Shown one piece after another: positions 1-10,723 of a DNA stretch of 64,000 nt. The translations under genes and the position numbers were made by a program. The notes beneath the pieces were generated by a model. The model searched no databases, was not told the DNA's origin, and was given only the letters and a program-made list of their open reading frames with translations. Each line of letters starts with the position of its first letter. The first letter of the stretch is position 1. The DNA is from Cinnamomum chago (lineage: Eukaryota; Streptophyta; Magnoliopsida; Laurales; Lauraceae). The stretch is from positions 38,613,501-38,677,500 of the forward strand of contig CP142461.1 in NCBI GenBank assembly GCA_038049695.1, read 5' to 3'.

Positions 1-272
1 TTGATCAATGCATGCATACAGATTACATGCACATGAAGATTCATGTGTCTCTGTTTACAGATGTAAACACATGCAACATTTTATTTGTTTGTAAATATTT
101 CTCCAAATAAAACATGGACACTAGAAAACTATACACCTCGTGCATAGAAATTATCTTGAAAGTAGATAAAACGTATGCATTTGGTTTATTGAAGATCATA
201 TCCTTGCTTTATCAATTTTCCTATGAATCATGCATTCTTTGTGCCATGCTTTCTATCCTACTGCCCTGCCGC
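1..272. other. Unassigned AT-rich flank, probably CACTA interior
   Basis: No coding region, RNA gene or repeat boundary is recognised here. The stretch is AT-rich and intron-like. It is continuous with 2034-2793 and 54324-55259 once the solo LTR and the copia element are removed. Since a CACTA right end lies at 56012, these pieces are most simply read as the interior of that DNA transposon. This is inference: the left CACTA terminus is not in the window. Confidence 0.35.
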
Positions 273-2033
273 TGTTGGAATATAGGTGGGCCTTCTAGAC
301 AGGTTTCAGAACTTTTGACCCACTTAATGTAGGGATCAATTGTCTAGAATGCAACAAACCCAATCCAGGATGCAATTTCCTCAATCTCATAGCCATGTAC
401 AGCAACAACTACTATCTAGAAGAAAGAAAACAGAACATAAACATGCTTCCACGAAATACACAACATACAAGGATGTAGATATACCTTTGGAGCTTTGTTG
501 TGCTCTAATGGAGGATTTGATTTCTTTACTTTGGTGATGAACAACTTCACAATCCAAATCAGAATCTTCAACTCCTTTTGATCTTCCAACGCTATGTCCC
601 GTATTAGATCTCTTTTCTCAAGAAGATGGTGGAATCCTCAAGAGAAAACCCTACTAGTAACTCTATGGAACCAAAGGTGAAAGGGAAGGGAACTTTGAGA
701 AGAAGATGACTTGTACAACTCTTGCACAGGGGGCTGAAAAGTGCTCTATCTATTATGCAAAAATTTGAGAGGAGTATTCCTCTATTTATAGCCCTCCATA
801 AATCCTCTTTTCCTATTTGAAATAGAAGTTTAACTCCCATTACAAATTAGCAAACATCTCCCTTACTAATTGCCATAGAAGTCTTACTTCCACAACTATT
901 AGTAACTTTCTCCTTTCTAATTAAAATAGAAGTCCTACTTCATTATTAATTAGTAGCTTACCATTACCACTATTAGAAGTCTCACTTCAAATAGAAATAG
1001 TAACCTTCCTTTTAGAGTTTAAGTAGAATTAGTATCTTTCTAATATATTGGGCTAGCGTGGGGACCACTAGGGATTCCTTAGAAAGCTGGCTCCAACTGG
1101 GACACGCGACCCCACATCTCATGTGCAATCCGGACCCACAATTAATTGCAAATAACTCTACTAAATAAATGCAATTGCACTCCAGTCTTAGGAATAAATA
1201 TCAATGAAGACCCTAAACTTCCACAGTACCACAAGTAGGCCACTCCATCTATATCCATGGATCAAATGGACCTGTCCACCAAATTAGATCCATATCTTAT
1301 TATCCTTGAGCCCCAATTAATTATAATGATCATATGGTACCGATCCAATTAACTCTTAATCGGAATGGGTGCGCACTTACCAATGATAAATCCATTAATT
1401 GGCACAAGGGGATATTAAAGACAGATTCCATCTTGACCATTGAATGTTCCCACAGCTCTACTATCAAGTACCCAAATCACCGAGGTGTTGACCTACAATT
1501 GGCCTCACACATTGGTAACTCAAAGCAAATGAATAGATAGAAACTTGAGTTCATTGATGTCTCAGGATTATGAGCCTATTGCTAGGGAATTATGAGAGCA
1601 GACCTTAAAATAAAGACAGTGTATATAAGGTGCTTCTCATGGTCCTTCAATACATCCAATGTACCAGCATTATGATCCAGAATCTTACATTCTGACGATC
1701 GAGATAATTCACACTATCTCATAGTGATCAAAATGCTGCAACCTTGTCAGATGAGGTGTCCAATCTCATCACTGGCTGTGAAGATATTTAAGTATAAGAT
1801 TTGTAATACATATCTCCTGTATGTGGATCTCATCCATACACATGTATTACATCTAGTATACTTGTGGACTCCGGTTCATCTCATGAACTATTATGTCATT
1901 TGTATTAGTTATGTGCAAGTATATAGAACACCATTCATCTCATGAAAGGAAAAGCATAAATTGTATTGTTAAATAAAGAACTTAATCAATTTATTACATC
2001 ATATACCCATGGTATTGAGACCATAAACTAACA
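273..2033 (-). mobile_element. Solo LTR, Ty1/copia family
   Basis: This 1,761-bp sequence is the reverse complement of the LTRs of the copia element at 2799-54318. Read on the minus strand it starts TGTTAGTTTATGG and ends ATTCCAACA. It is flanked by gccgc (268-272) and gccac (2034-2038), a 5-bp target duplication with one mismatch. No internal domain, primer site or second LTR is attached, so it is a solo LTR, presumably left by LTR-LTR recombination. Small reading frames inside it are chance or shared LTR sequence, not genes. Confidence 0.9.
783..791 (-). promoter_or_regulatory. TATA box of copia solo LTR
   Basis: The minus strand reads CTATAAATA in a conserved context (GGAGGG before, GAGGAAT after). 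The same position in the 3' LTR of the large copia element (53801) keeps TATAAATA, while the 5' LTR copy (about 4043) has decayed to TATACATA. Placement as the LTR core promoter is inferred from the motif and its conservation. Confidence 0.6.
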
Positions 2034-2793
2034 GCCACTTCATGAAAAACCCTTATTCTTTCTGGCTTGAACGTTATCGATTGGTGATTCTTCTTCCATT
2101 TTGCCTTTCTTGGCAAGTCTGAATTTGAGCTTTTTTTTATAAGTTCATGTTGGCGTGTGGGCCCCAAATGACCATGTCCAAGAGGGAGACAGTCCTCTTG
2201 AGAATCATATTATGAAACCTAATCTCTCTTGAATCTCTTCCGTGGAAGTCTTGTACACAGTGTTGATAAATGTCACCCACCATGTAGTCTCATTGAACCA
2301 TATAAAGGCTGTTTGTTTTGATCTTTTACTCTTTGTTAGTTTATAATGGGAATTAGCTCTCAGTTACTGAGGAAAGTATAAATGAAAATGGAAGGATTGT
2401 AAATTTTAATGAATAGCTTTGATGTTGCAAAAGAAATTCGAAGTGAGACTTTTACCCCTTGTGGTCCATGAGTCATCATCATTGCTGGAAAAGCCTAGTT
2501 TTACATTTCCATCCAAGCCTTGCTAATGGAAACTCAATAATCCATACTCCACAGTGTTACTGTTTTCCCATCAGTACCTCATTTATGTGATATATGTTGA
2601 ATTTGATGATTGAAGCTAATGCAATGTGAATGAATTGAATTTCTATGACATGACTCCATGATATAGTGAGGATTTACAAGTTAGGGAGCCAATATGAATA
2701 ATAATCTTTTAGAATGAGATAAAACATGATAGTAGGGGTTGATTGAACTGGTAGAACTCACAAAGCAGTGGGGTAAAGCTTTGATGATGGTTC
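2034..2793. other. Unassigned sequence between solo LTR and copia element
   Basis: About 760 bp with no recognisable gene, RNA or repeat. It would be contiguous with 54324 onward before the copia insertion, because the copia target duplication ataat occurs at 2794-2798 and 54319-54323. It is probably interior of the CACTA element or host intron sequence. Confidence 0.35.
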
Positions 2794-2798
2794 ATAAT

Positions 2799-4090
2799 TA
2801 TTATTTTTATGGTCTCAATACCAAGGGTATATGATGTAATAAATTGATTAATTTCTTTATTTATCAATACAATTCATGCTTTTCCTTTCATGAGATGAAT
2901 GGTGTTTTATATACTTGCACATAACCAATACAAAAGACATAATGGCTCATGAGATGAACCAGAGTCCATGAGTATACTAGATGTAATACATGTGTATAGA
3001 TGAGATCCACATACAGGAGACATGTATTGCAAATCTTATACTCAAATATCTTCACAACCAGTGATGAGATTGGACATCTCATCTGACAAGGTTGCAGCGC
3101 CTTGATCGCTATGAGATAGTGTGATTTGTCTCGATCATCGGAATGTAAGATTCCGGATCATGGTGCTAGTACATTGAATGTATTGAAGGACCATGAGAAG
3201 CACCTTATATACACTGTCTTTATTTTAAGGTCCGCTCTCATAATTCCCTAGCAATAGGCTCATAATCCTGAGACATTAATGAACTCAAGTTTCTATCTAT
3301 TCATTTGCTTTGAGTCACCAATGAGTGAGGCCAATTCTAGGTCAACACCTCGGTGATTTGGGTATGTTGTAGTAGAGCTGTGGGAACATTCAATGGTCAA
3401 GATGAAATCTATCTTTAATATCCCCTTGTGCCAATTAATGGTTTTATCATTGGTAAGTGCGCACCCATTCCAATTAAGAGTTAATTGGATCCGTACCAAA
3501 TGATCATTATAATTAATTGGGGCTCAAGGATAATAAGATATGGATCTAATTTGGTGGACAGGTCCATTTGATCCATGGATATAGATGGAGTGGCCTACTT
3601 GTGGTACTGTGGAAGTTTAGGGTCTTCATTGATATTTATTCCTAAGACTGGAGTGCAATTGCATTTATTTAGTAGAGTTATTTGCAATTAACTGTGGGCC
3701 CGGATTGCACATGAGATGTGGGGTCGCGTGTCCCAGTTGGAGCCAGTTTTCTAAGGAATCCCTAGTGGTCCCCACGCTAGCCCAAATTATTAGAAAGATA
3801 CTAATTCTACTTGAACTCTGAAAGGAAGGTTACTATTTCTATTTGAAGTGAGACTTCTAATAGTGGTAATGGTAAGCTACTAATTATTGTGGAAGTGAGA
3901 CTTCTATTTGAATTAGAAAGGAGAAAGCTACTAATTGTTGTGGAAGTGAGACTTCTATGGCAACTAGCAAGGGAGAAGTTTTCTATTTTGTAATGGGAGT
4001 TAAACTTCTATTTCAAATAGGAAAAGAGGAGGTGTGGAGGGCTATACATAGAGGAATCATACCCTCTTGGTCATGCATATTACATACAGC
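2799..4090 (+). repeat. Copia 5' LTR, left part
   Basis: It aligns to 45065-46102 and onward of the 3' LTR and to the reverse complement of the solo LTR at 273-2033. It is cut at 4090 by the gypsy element and resumes at 32009. Bases 4086-4090 (acagc) form the left target duplication of that insertion. Confidence 0.9.
3845..3955 (+). repeat. Mini-hairpin repeats GAAGT-nnn-ACTTC in copia LTR
   Basis: Three copies of a 13-bp hairpin (3845-3857, 3892-3904, 3943-3955) have 5-bp arms GAAGT/ACTTC. Other LTR copies hold the same arms with different central triplets: CTT at 878-890, CCT at 929-941, CTC at 976-988 and AGG at 53650-53662. The arms are constant while the loop varies. The array lies just upstream of the LTR TATA box. 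Confidence 0.7.
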
Positions 4091-4373
4091 CGTTGACACC
4101 AAAAATGTCACTTTGCCTCTTCACACCAAAAGCTACATGGAGCCACATCCTACCAAAAATAGGCAGGCGCCACTTCAAGCATCAGATCTTGTCAGAATCA
4201 AACAAAAACTGCAAGGCCATTCAAAACAACCAAAAGAGAGGTACACATGAAGTTTCAGGCCATTCCGACATTATTTGGCCTAGCTTCACTTCTCCAACAG
4301 CTAAGCAGCAGCTCCCGGCGGCGGACCACCCCGGGACCATGGCACCTAATTCGGAGCTTGCGGATCATCTCTA

Positions 4374-4745
4374 AATGACTCCAATAGGCTCCTCGTCGAA
4401 TTTCAGGTCAATCGGACATCGTTTGACCAGAAGTCAAAGCTCGGCATCTCTATTGCAGGAGAAACAAAGTCAAGCGTTTGCATGACTCCAAATGGCTTCA
4501 AAACTCAAACGAAAGCTTATGGTTGGTCTTATCTACTGATGAGGAAGCTACACGTCGAATTTCAGGTCAATCGGACATCGTTTGACCGAAAGTCAAAGTT
4601 CGGCATTTCCGTCGCGGTGAAATCAAAGGCAAGCATTTGCATGACCCCAAACGGCTTCAAAACTCAAACAAAAGCCCATGGTTGGTCTTATTTAATGCTC
4701 AAGAAGCTTCACCTCAAATTTCAGGTCATTCCGACATCGTTTGAC
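4374..4745 (+). repeat. Three tandem repeats in gypsy LTR
   Basis: Three imperfect units of about 107-158 bp start with ATGACTCCAA or ATGACCCCAA near 4374, 4482 and 4640. Each carries TTTCAGGTCAATCGGACATC or a variant, followed by GTTTGACC. The same array lies at 29813-30185. Function is unknown; the repetition explains the apparent protein repeat in the overlapping frame. Confidence 0.7.
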
Positions 4746-4997
4746 CCTGTTTCAGCTTCTGGCGGAAAATCAGCAGTTCTGCGCTCGGCTTTTCCCGGAA
4801 AATCGGAAACTTTGCAAACCAATTTGCAAGGATTCTCATCATGTTTTTCAGAGGGAAATCAAGCCAAAAATGTGGAGAAATGTCATAGAAAACAAACAAA
4901 AAAAATGGAAGCGAAAAACGGCCAGAAACGGGCCCCGAGAAGCAATTTTCCCCCCAGGGTCGCAGAGCCCCGCGACCCTGGGCCAGGCCTGCGACCC

Positions 4998-5027
4998 TGG
5001 GCCATGGTCGCCGGCGACCATGGCCCA
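4998..5027. repeat. 30-bp perfect palindrome in gypsy LTR
   Basis: A perfect inverted repeat centred on GTCGCCGGCGAC and flanked by ccatgg on both sides. It lies in a GC-rich block (about 4960-5100) rich in GCGACC/GGTCGC. The same palindrome is at 30428-30457 in the other LTR. Confidence 0.85.
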
Positions 5028-5744
5028 TGGTCGCCGGAGACCATGGGGCCGGCGACCCTGGGAGGTCCGGGGCGCCGATTTCGCCCCGGGACCCCCCGTT
5101 TCGTCCGTTTTCGCGAGACGAGTTGTTCTGTCCCTGTGATTTTTCCAGATTCAGACTTTTGAGGCTCTAAATTCGCCGATATTCGCCAAGATCACAGGAA
5201 TCCTTCCAAGAACTTCAAAAACTTCGTTGATCGCCAGCTGAACAACCAAAAAGTGCACTTTTTGCCCGCCCGATCGCGAAATCGACTGGACAGATGCTGC
5301 CGGCCCGCTAGTATCAACCAATGTCTGAAACTACATGATCATCTGATGTTGATTTACATAAGGATCCATCGATGATCATCGCAAAGGGAATTCCAAGAGA
5401 CGCAACATGGCCCGCGACTCTTCAGCTACCAAGGTGGCCACTTAGTGCAATCAATTGGCCCGTTTATGGCAAGTTAATGCGGTCATTAACCCATTATCTT
5501 GAACGGCCCAATCAGAAGCCTCCGTTCAGGAGTTACAAGTCCAAGCAATCATGGCATTCAAGCCATGAAACTCCTAACATAATGGAGATTAAAGGCGATT
5601 AAATGCCCATGACTCTCCTCCGGCCAATGAAATCCAAGGGTCAGGAGTTACAAAACAAAAAGCAATTAAACTTGTAACTCCTCCCTTAATGAGCTTTATT
5701 ACCATAAAGGCTCATAAATCACTCCTAAAGGTTACCAAAAGGCC

Positions 5745-5752
5745 TATAAATA
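5745..5752 (+). promoter_or_regulatory. TATA box of gypsy LTR
   Basis: TATAAATA in the context GGCC-TATAAATA-GGAGTCC, identical at 31175-31182 in the 3' LTR. It is the best core-promoter candidate, which would place transcription start near 5775. No experimental support is implied. Confidence 0.6.
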
Positions 5753-6576
5753 GGAGTCCTCTCCAAGCATTCCGGAGGAGGAACACACACAGAAGGATCC
5801 GGAAAAATCGCTAGAAAATCATTCAAAAATCCTTGGAGAAATCTCTACAACCCTGCTCCTTCAAGAAAACTCTGCTGCAACAAGTTCAACAAGGTGATTG
5901 AAGCCCCTTGGGGGGCCACCCCCCCCAAAGACCACCTCTCCTTCTATCCAACATGGCTAGATGCGGCTTTTCAGCCCGTCTACTCAGTTTTTTACCGGAT
6001 ATAGGACCTTATCTTGGTCCTTATCCTCTAAAAATCTGAGGTTGGAGCCAAGCCAAGAAATCAAGTACTATGTTCTCATCTGAAGGACGATGGCGGAGCC
6101 CATACATGACTCGCGACCATCGATCTGAACGAGCCCTCCCACAATCGCATGAGAAGTTAGATTCCTTTTTCTTACTTTTCTGTTGTAAATTGTATTTTTT
6201 CTAAAGAGACAAAAAAATCACATATCTTGTCTTTCATTATTGATAAGATTTGTAAATCGCCTTTCATGGCAAAATCGCCTCCAACGGCACCAAACCGCCT
6301 TCTACGGCACAAAAACGCCTTTCACGGCATTCAAACAAAACTGTCTCTTTTATTAAAATATGTATGCAATGGAAAACTAGAAAAAAGTTTCATTTCCATT
6401 TTTACTTGTGAAGGTGGATCTCCGGATCACCATTTCTAAATTCCAAGTATTAAAGAGAAATTGGCATACCCGTACAAAAAAACTGATGCCCGCTTTTCCT
6501 TTTTCCCTCCACCATACCCCGTCAGCCCCGGGGCGGAGGCAGCTTTGGAAAAAGACAAAAGCCGGGTCCATCAAGC

Positions 6577-6594
6577 TGGCACACCCGGTGGGAC
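6577..6594 (+). other. Gypsy primer binding site
   Basis: TGGCACACCCGGTGGGAC starts 3 bases after the 5' LTR. The TGG start matches the complement of a tRNA CCA end, as required for minus-strand priming. I do not assign the tRNA. The nested gag-only element begins only about 14 bp further on. Confidence 0.7.
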
Positions 6595-6865
6595 TCGTTC
6601 ATTTGATGTGAAAGTCCACGAGGATCCTAACCCTAGAGGGGGGGGGGTGAATAGGGTGAGCTACAACTATGACCAATTTAAACCAATTTTAATTTCTTAA
6701 TAAAAACTAGTCACATGTGATGATAAGACAATCAAAATGCGGAAGCTAACAATACAATCATCACAAAGCAATCACCACAACACCAAGGTTTATAGTGGTT
6801 CGGCCTCAATGCCTACATCCACTACCGGCTTGTGTATCCAACACCCCACCGGATTCCACTAATTA

Positions 6866-6988
6866 TGCTTTTTACTAGGCTAAGCAATAACCCTTACAAA
6901 GTTGTTTTTCTAGGCTAAACAACAACCTCTCAATGTGCTTTTATAGGCTAAGCAATAACCTTACAATATGCTTTTCTTAGGCTAAGCA
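6866..6988. repeat. Tandem hairpins with AGGCTAA loops in LTR
   Basis: Four units in a row share a loop containing aggcta. Arms are TGCTT/AAGCA (6866-6870 with 6882-6886), GTTGTTT/AAACAAC (6901-6907 with 6917-6923), TGCTT/AAGCA (6936-6940 with 6950-6954) and again (6969-6973 with 6984-6988). The related element has GATGTT/AACATC at 46425-46430 with 46442-46447. Both arms change together, a compensatory pattern. Confidence 0.75.
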
Positions 6989-7632
6989 ATAACCTTTACA
7001 AAGTTGATTTCTCAAAGAAGGTGTCTTTCCAAAAGATCACTCTAAGAGATTACAATTTAAGCTCATATGAAATTGCCTCTTGAATAGGCTAATATGAAAG
7101 TTTAATACAAATTACAAACATACACTTAAAACAAGCTAAAGTGTGTGCACAAGTGTATGAGTGTGTTCCTTCAATCAATCTTAACAAAGAAGCTCTTAAA
7201 TGAATGCATGATGCATTTTAAAATCAAAGCTTATAAAATGATGATTGAAGAGAAAACTAATCACATGTGAAATTCAAACAACTTTAATAAATGAACTAAA
7301 CAAGTTGTATGAGTGTAAAAGTCTAAGAAAGCATGTGATTTAGTTAAGAGAGTTTGCAAACTAATCTAATTTACCAAGGAAGATATTGAGTTTGCAAAAC
7401 AACTCTTTATAGGCTTGAAATCATGCATAAATGAAAATACCAAGGATTTGAACATGCATGAATTTCATTTGAATGGAAATCAAAATAACTTAGAAGATGT
7501 ACCTTTTAAAAACTCATGAGTTTGATTTCCAAATAGCCCTCTAGCCTTTCCAACTTCTTCCCCTTTCTCTGGCTCCAAAATGCTCTCAAAAGTTCATGGT
7601 TCAAGCCTTGAAAAAGGTTGGAAATGAATGGA

Positions 7633-7835
7633 CTTTATAGGCAAAAAACAGTCCACGGGCTAGTTGTCTCGGTCGACCTAGAGGTCTCGGTCGACCGGGA
7701 CAACACAACGGTCATATTTCTGACCGTTGGGAAATTTCTGCACAGAAACTTCCCAGGGCCCTGCAGTGTCCTCGGTCGACCGAGACACAGGGCTCGGTCG
7801 ACCGGCGACACTGCCGGGCGAGTCCCTGGGCCAAA
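7633..7835 (-). promoter_or_regulatory. Palindrome cluster and TATA box of gag-only element
   Basis: On the minus strand a GC-rich block (about 7835-7665) holds four CGGTCGACC-type palindromes, including the 14-bp perfect CTCGGTCGACCGAG at 7771-7784. It also has the hairpin AACGGTCA/TGACCGTT (7707-7714 with 7721-7728). A TATA-like CTATAAAG follows at 7640-7633. This layout, palindromes directly upstream of a TATA box, recurs in the related element at 46103-53588. Promoter function is inferred. Confidence 0.6.
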
Positions 7836-8320
7836 AATCCACTTTTTCCATTTTCAAAGTTTTTCTTTGGGGGATCTTTTTGGCCACTAAATCAAGCTTA
7901 AATACATGATTTAAGGTATTCTAAGAAGATTAAAACATGAGATACCTAAAGCCTAAGAAGATTCAAAGGTTTAAGACCTTAGGCAAGCTTGATTAGTAAA
8001 AACTCTTTTCAAAAGATATTGCATACAAAACTGATTCCAAAGGTGCTGAAAGTATGCAAACCTGAAACCTAAATACCTAACATGATTTTCCAAAAGTAGT
8101 GCACATGGAATTAGGTTTTCAAAAAGAGTTTGGGATTCAAAACCAATGCATCCAAGTTTAAAACCAAAACATGCATAAAACAAAAGCTTTTCCAAATCTT
8201 AAAAGCTATGCATGTATAAAACTAGATTTCAAGGTTTTCTAACACAATGCTAGTGTGTGAATTCAAATGGTGCTAAAGCGCAAATGCATCCATCAAATTG
8301 CAAAAACAAAAGACCTAACA

Positions 8321-8333
8321 ATCTCCCCCTTTG
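8321..8333 (-). other. Polypurine tract of gag-only element
   Basis: The minus strand reads GCAAAGGGGGAGAT immediately before the 3' LTR start TGTTAGG. This is the expected plus-strand primer position. The related element has AAAGGGGGAAAT at the same place. Confidence 0.8.
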
Positions 8334-8933
8334 CAATTTGATGGCAACTTACTCATCATTGAAATTACACACTTAGTCTTCAGCTCCCCCTTAGCTGGAC
8401 AAGTCTTGAAATCTTCTTGGATGCTCCTTCTCTTAGCTTGGGCTCTTGGGCTCTTTTCGTCAATCTTCTTGATGCTTGGTGCTTGATCATTCTTCAAGCT
8501 TTCTTATCATCTTCCTCTCTATGGCCAAGTATTTTCTTTAGCTCCAAGCTTTCTTTCTTCTATTTGCTCTCCCCCTTTGACCATGCCTCTCTCTCTTGAG
8601 AACTTGAAAGCTTTCTCCCCCTTAGATGGATAGGAGATCTTCGAGTACTTGAACTCTCGAACTCTCTCCCCCTTTGATGAGTAGGAGATCTTTGAGTCAC
8701 ACTTGAACTCTCTCTCCCCCTTTGACATTAAATTGCAAAGGTACCTACACACATGAGACAAGAAGAATACCTTTAGTAGCACCTGTTAACAAATGAAATC
8801 GAAAATGAAATTCATAACAGGCTATCATGTATGTAAGTTAACTCTAAGGGCTCAAAGGCAATCCAAGGGTCAATTTGATCAAAACTAACACTTCCTGTGA
8901 AGGTTTACTCTCCCCCTCAATCCATTCTCTCCT
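8334..8933. other. Internal non-coding segment with CTCCCCC-rich repeats
   Basis: No gene is seen. Repeated pyrimidine blocks of the type CTCTCCCCCTTTGA occur about every 50-60 bp (for example near 8570, 8665 and 8710), purine-rich in the element's sense. The segment is homologous to 48391-48960 in the related element. Small frames here are not conserved. Confidence 0.5.
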
Positions 8934-10710
8934 TTTGTCAAACTCTTGACAAAGATTTAACTATTAGGTGCAAGAAGTAGATGGTTTACCAATGAGGGTC
9001 AACTTCAAGGAAAGGATTAGATTCATTTAACTATAAAGCTCATATGATCAAATTGCCAAAAGAAAGCAAGGTCTAATGGGAGAAGCAATCATGGATATCA
9101 ATTGAAACAAACATATCAATTGAGATTAAAGGATGTGACTATTAACACAATCACTCTAAAATGGATTCAAGAATGTTACTTATTAGGAAAAATCCAAATT
9201 AGAGCTATCCATGATATGGGGTTTACTCAAACATAGCATCAATCAATATTACTTATGAAAATCATATGCTATGTAAGTTTTGAACTCATTTCATTCAATC
9301 AATAAATATGACTATTAAAGTGCATGAAAGAGTGAAATGAAATTCAATCATGAAGCCAACCTCAAATAATAACCAACCAATATTATTAACACATAAACAT
9401 GGTGGTCATGAGATTTACCTATGAGAGCAAAAAGAGGTGGCAATCATGAGCATTATGATGCTAATGGTGTGTGACGTGGAACAATTATATAACTATGAAG
9501 ATTAGTCCAAAGCACACAAGGTCTATCACATACACAAGATAAGATATCAATTGGATATGAAATCAATGGAACATTATACCAAATGAAACCAATTGAATAT
9601 GATAACATGAGTAAAAGCAAGGATGTGATACACTTCCATCAAGTATCATAAATGCATATTCATCACTTTTAATGATATTCCTAAAGAGCATAGTGATGAA
9701 CAAGGCAAATTGCAATGCAAAAGGATAAAGCTTTGTAATGCATGCAATTTCCAAAGTGTCTAGATCATATGAATTCAACACTAAGAAATCCATCAACCAA
9801 CCTAAATGCAAGGAATGGATTTCAAAGAGATTCATATGATTAAGAACACTACTTATGAAGTTGAAACATGTATAAGGATGACATCAAGAAAATCTACATG
9901 AATCAACATCATAACCATCCATAAAGAAATGACTAGGTAAAAAGGATGGATTTGGGTTCTAGTATGGTTTCTACAAATGTAACTAAGGTCACAACCATAC
10001 ATGGAACCAATTGTCATTTGCATATAAAAAGAATGTAAACACATAAGCTAAAGATGCAAACAACATACATTTCCATTTCTAAAGATAATGCAACCAAAAG
10101 AAAAGGAAATGAGAATCATGGAACATGCTTTGATGAATCTAACTAATGAAGTTATAGAGCATTTCCATTCAACCAATCTTCAAATCATTTTGATAAACAA
10201 AATCCAACAATGAGCATAAAAAGAATGAATTTGAAGATCAATTTTCAACATTGTATTTTAAAAGATATAACTTAAATGAAACACATACAAGTTGATTTTT
10301 CAAAACAATGTTCTCCATATAAAAGTATACCTTATAAATCCATGGAAAAACTTGAATTGATTCAAATCATTTGATTTACAAAAAAATGGATCTAACTAAG
10401 ACATCCATCAAATGATCTAACAACAATTGATCATGACAAATTAGCTATGAAAGCTTTTAACATCACAATCAATTAATCATGTAGAAATGCAATGCAAAAC
10501 ATATGAGTGCAACAAGCAAATCAAACATGATGAGATTATAATCAAAAGATTTTGAAAACCATGAAGTGTAACTTAGAATGGTGCATGAAAACAAAATCAA
10601 ATGATCATAAATAAGCAATGCATTTTATGAAATGTAACTAAGAAAGAACCAAAATGCAAAGCAACATGACCAACAAAAGGATTTAACTTAAAAAGCATAG
10701 GTTGGTCAAT
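8934..10710. repeat. Array of about 20 stem-loops with TAACT-type loops
   Basis: Successive inverted repeats with 7-14 bp arms and loops mostly 19-36 nt. Examples: 9231-9239/9266-9274 (9 bp perfect); 9659-9667/9692-9700 (9 bp); 9707-9719/9739-9750; 9764-9774/9830-9840 enclosing 9785-9793/9815-9823; 9962-9969/9993-10000; 10176-10189/10224-10238 (14 bp, one bulge); 10366-10375/10407-10416 (10 bp); 10620-10626/10651-10657; 10667-10674/10701-10708 (8 bp). Arm sequences differ between units. Many loops carry TAACT followed by A/T bases. The array lies between gag and the polypurine tract, in the untranslated 3' part of the element. Confidence 0.8.
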
Positions 10711-10723
10711 GAGGTCCAAGACC

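Larger units (their letters stand above)
4091..6573 (+). repeat. Gypsy 5' LTR
   Basis: It begins cGTTGACACC, where the expected first T has become C (the other LTR keeps TGTTGACACC), and ends GGGTCCATCA. It is nearly identical to 29530-32003. Differences include a 20-bp duplication of the GCGACCCTGGG block near 4970-5000, a short indel near 4917 and scattered substitutions. A 226-residue open frame inside it is not conserved protein: it spans internal tandem repeats and is shared only because both LTRs are copies. Confidence 0.92.
6609..8320 (-). repeat. 3' LTR of gag-only element
   Basis: 1,712 bp. In the element's sense it starts TGTTAGGTCTTTTG and ends GTGGACTTTCA. It is identical to 12385-14099 apart from the length of a G run (near 6640) and one transition (near 7569). 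Much of the LTR folds into successive short inverted repeats. Confidence 0.93.

Noticed and set aside
118..135. CACTAGAAAACTATACAC as a possible left CACTA terminus
   Set aside because: Only about 12 of 18 positions agree with the right terminus, and no ACCGACG subterminal repeats follow.
1334..1540. 68-residue frame recurring in the copia LTR copies
   Set aside because: It is shared because the LTRs are copies of one another; it has accumulated changes typical of non-coding LTR decay and has no known match that I recognise.
4482..5162. 226-residue open frame in the gypsy LTR, matched by a 223-residue frame in the other LTR
   Set aside because: It spans tandem LTR repeats and a GC-rich palindrome block. 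Both copies are LTRs of one element, so their similarity is not evidence of coding.
7618..7890. 90-residue frame identical in both LTRs of the gag-only element
   Set aside because: It lies across the palindrome cluster and promoter region of the LTR; identity is due to the youth of the element.
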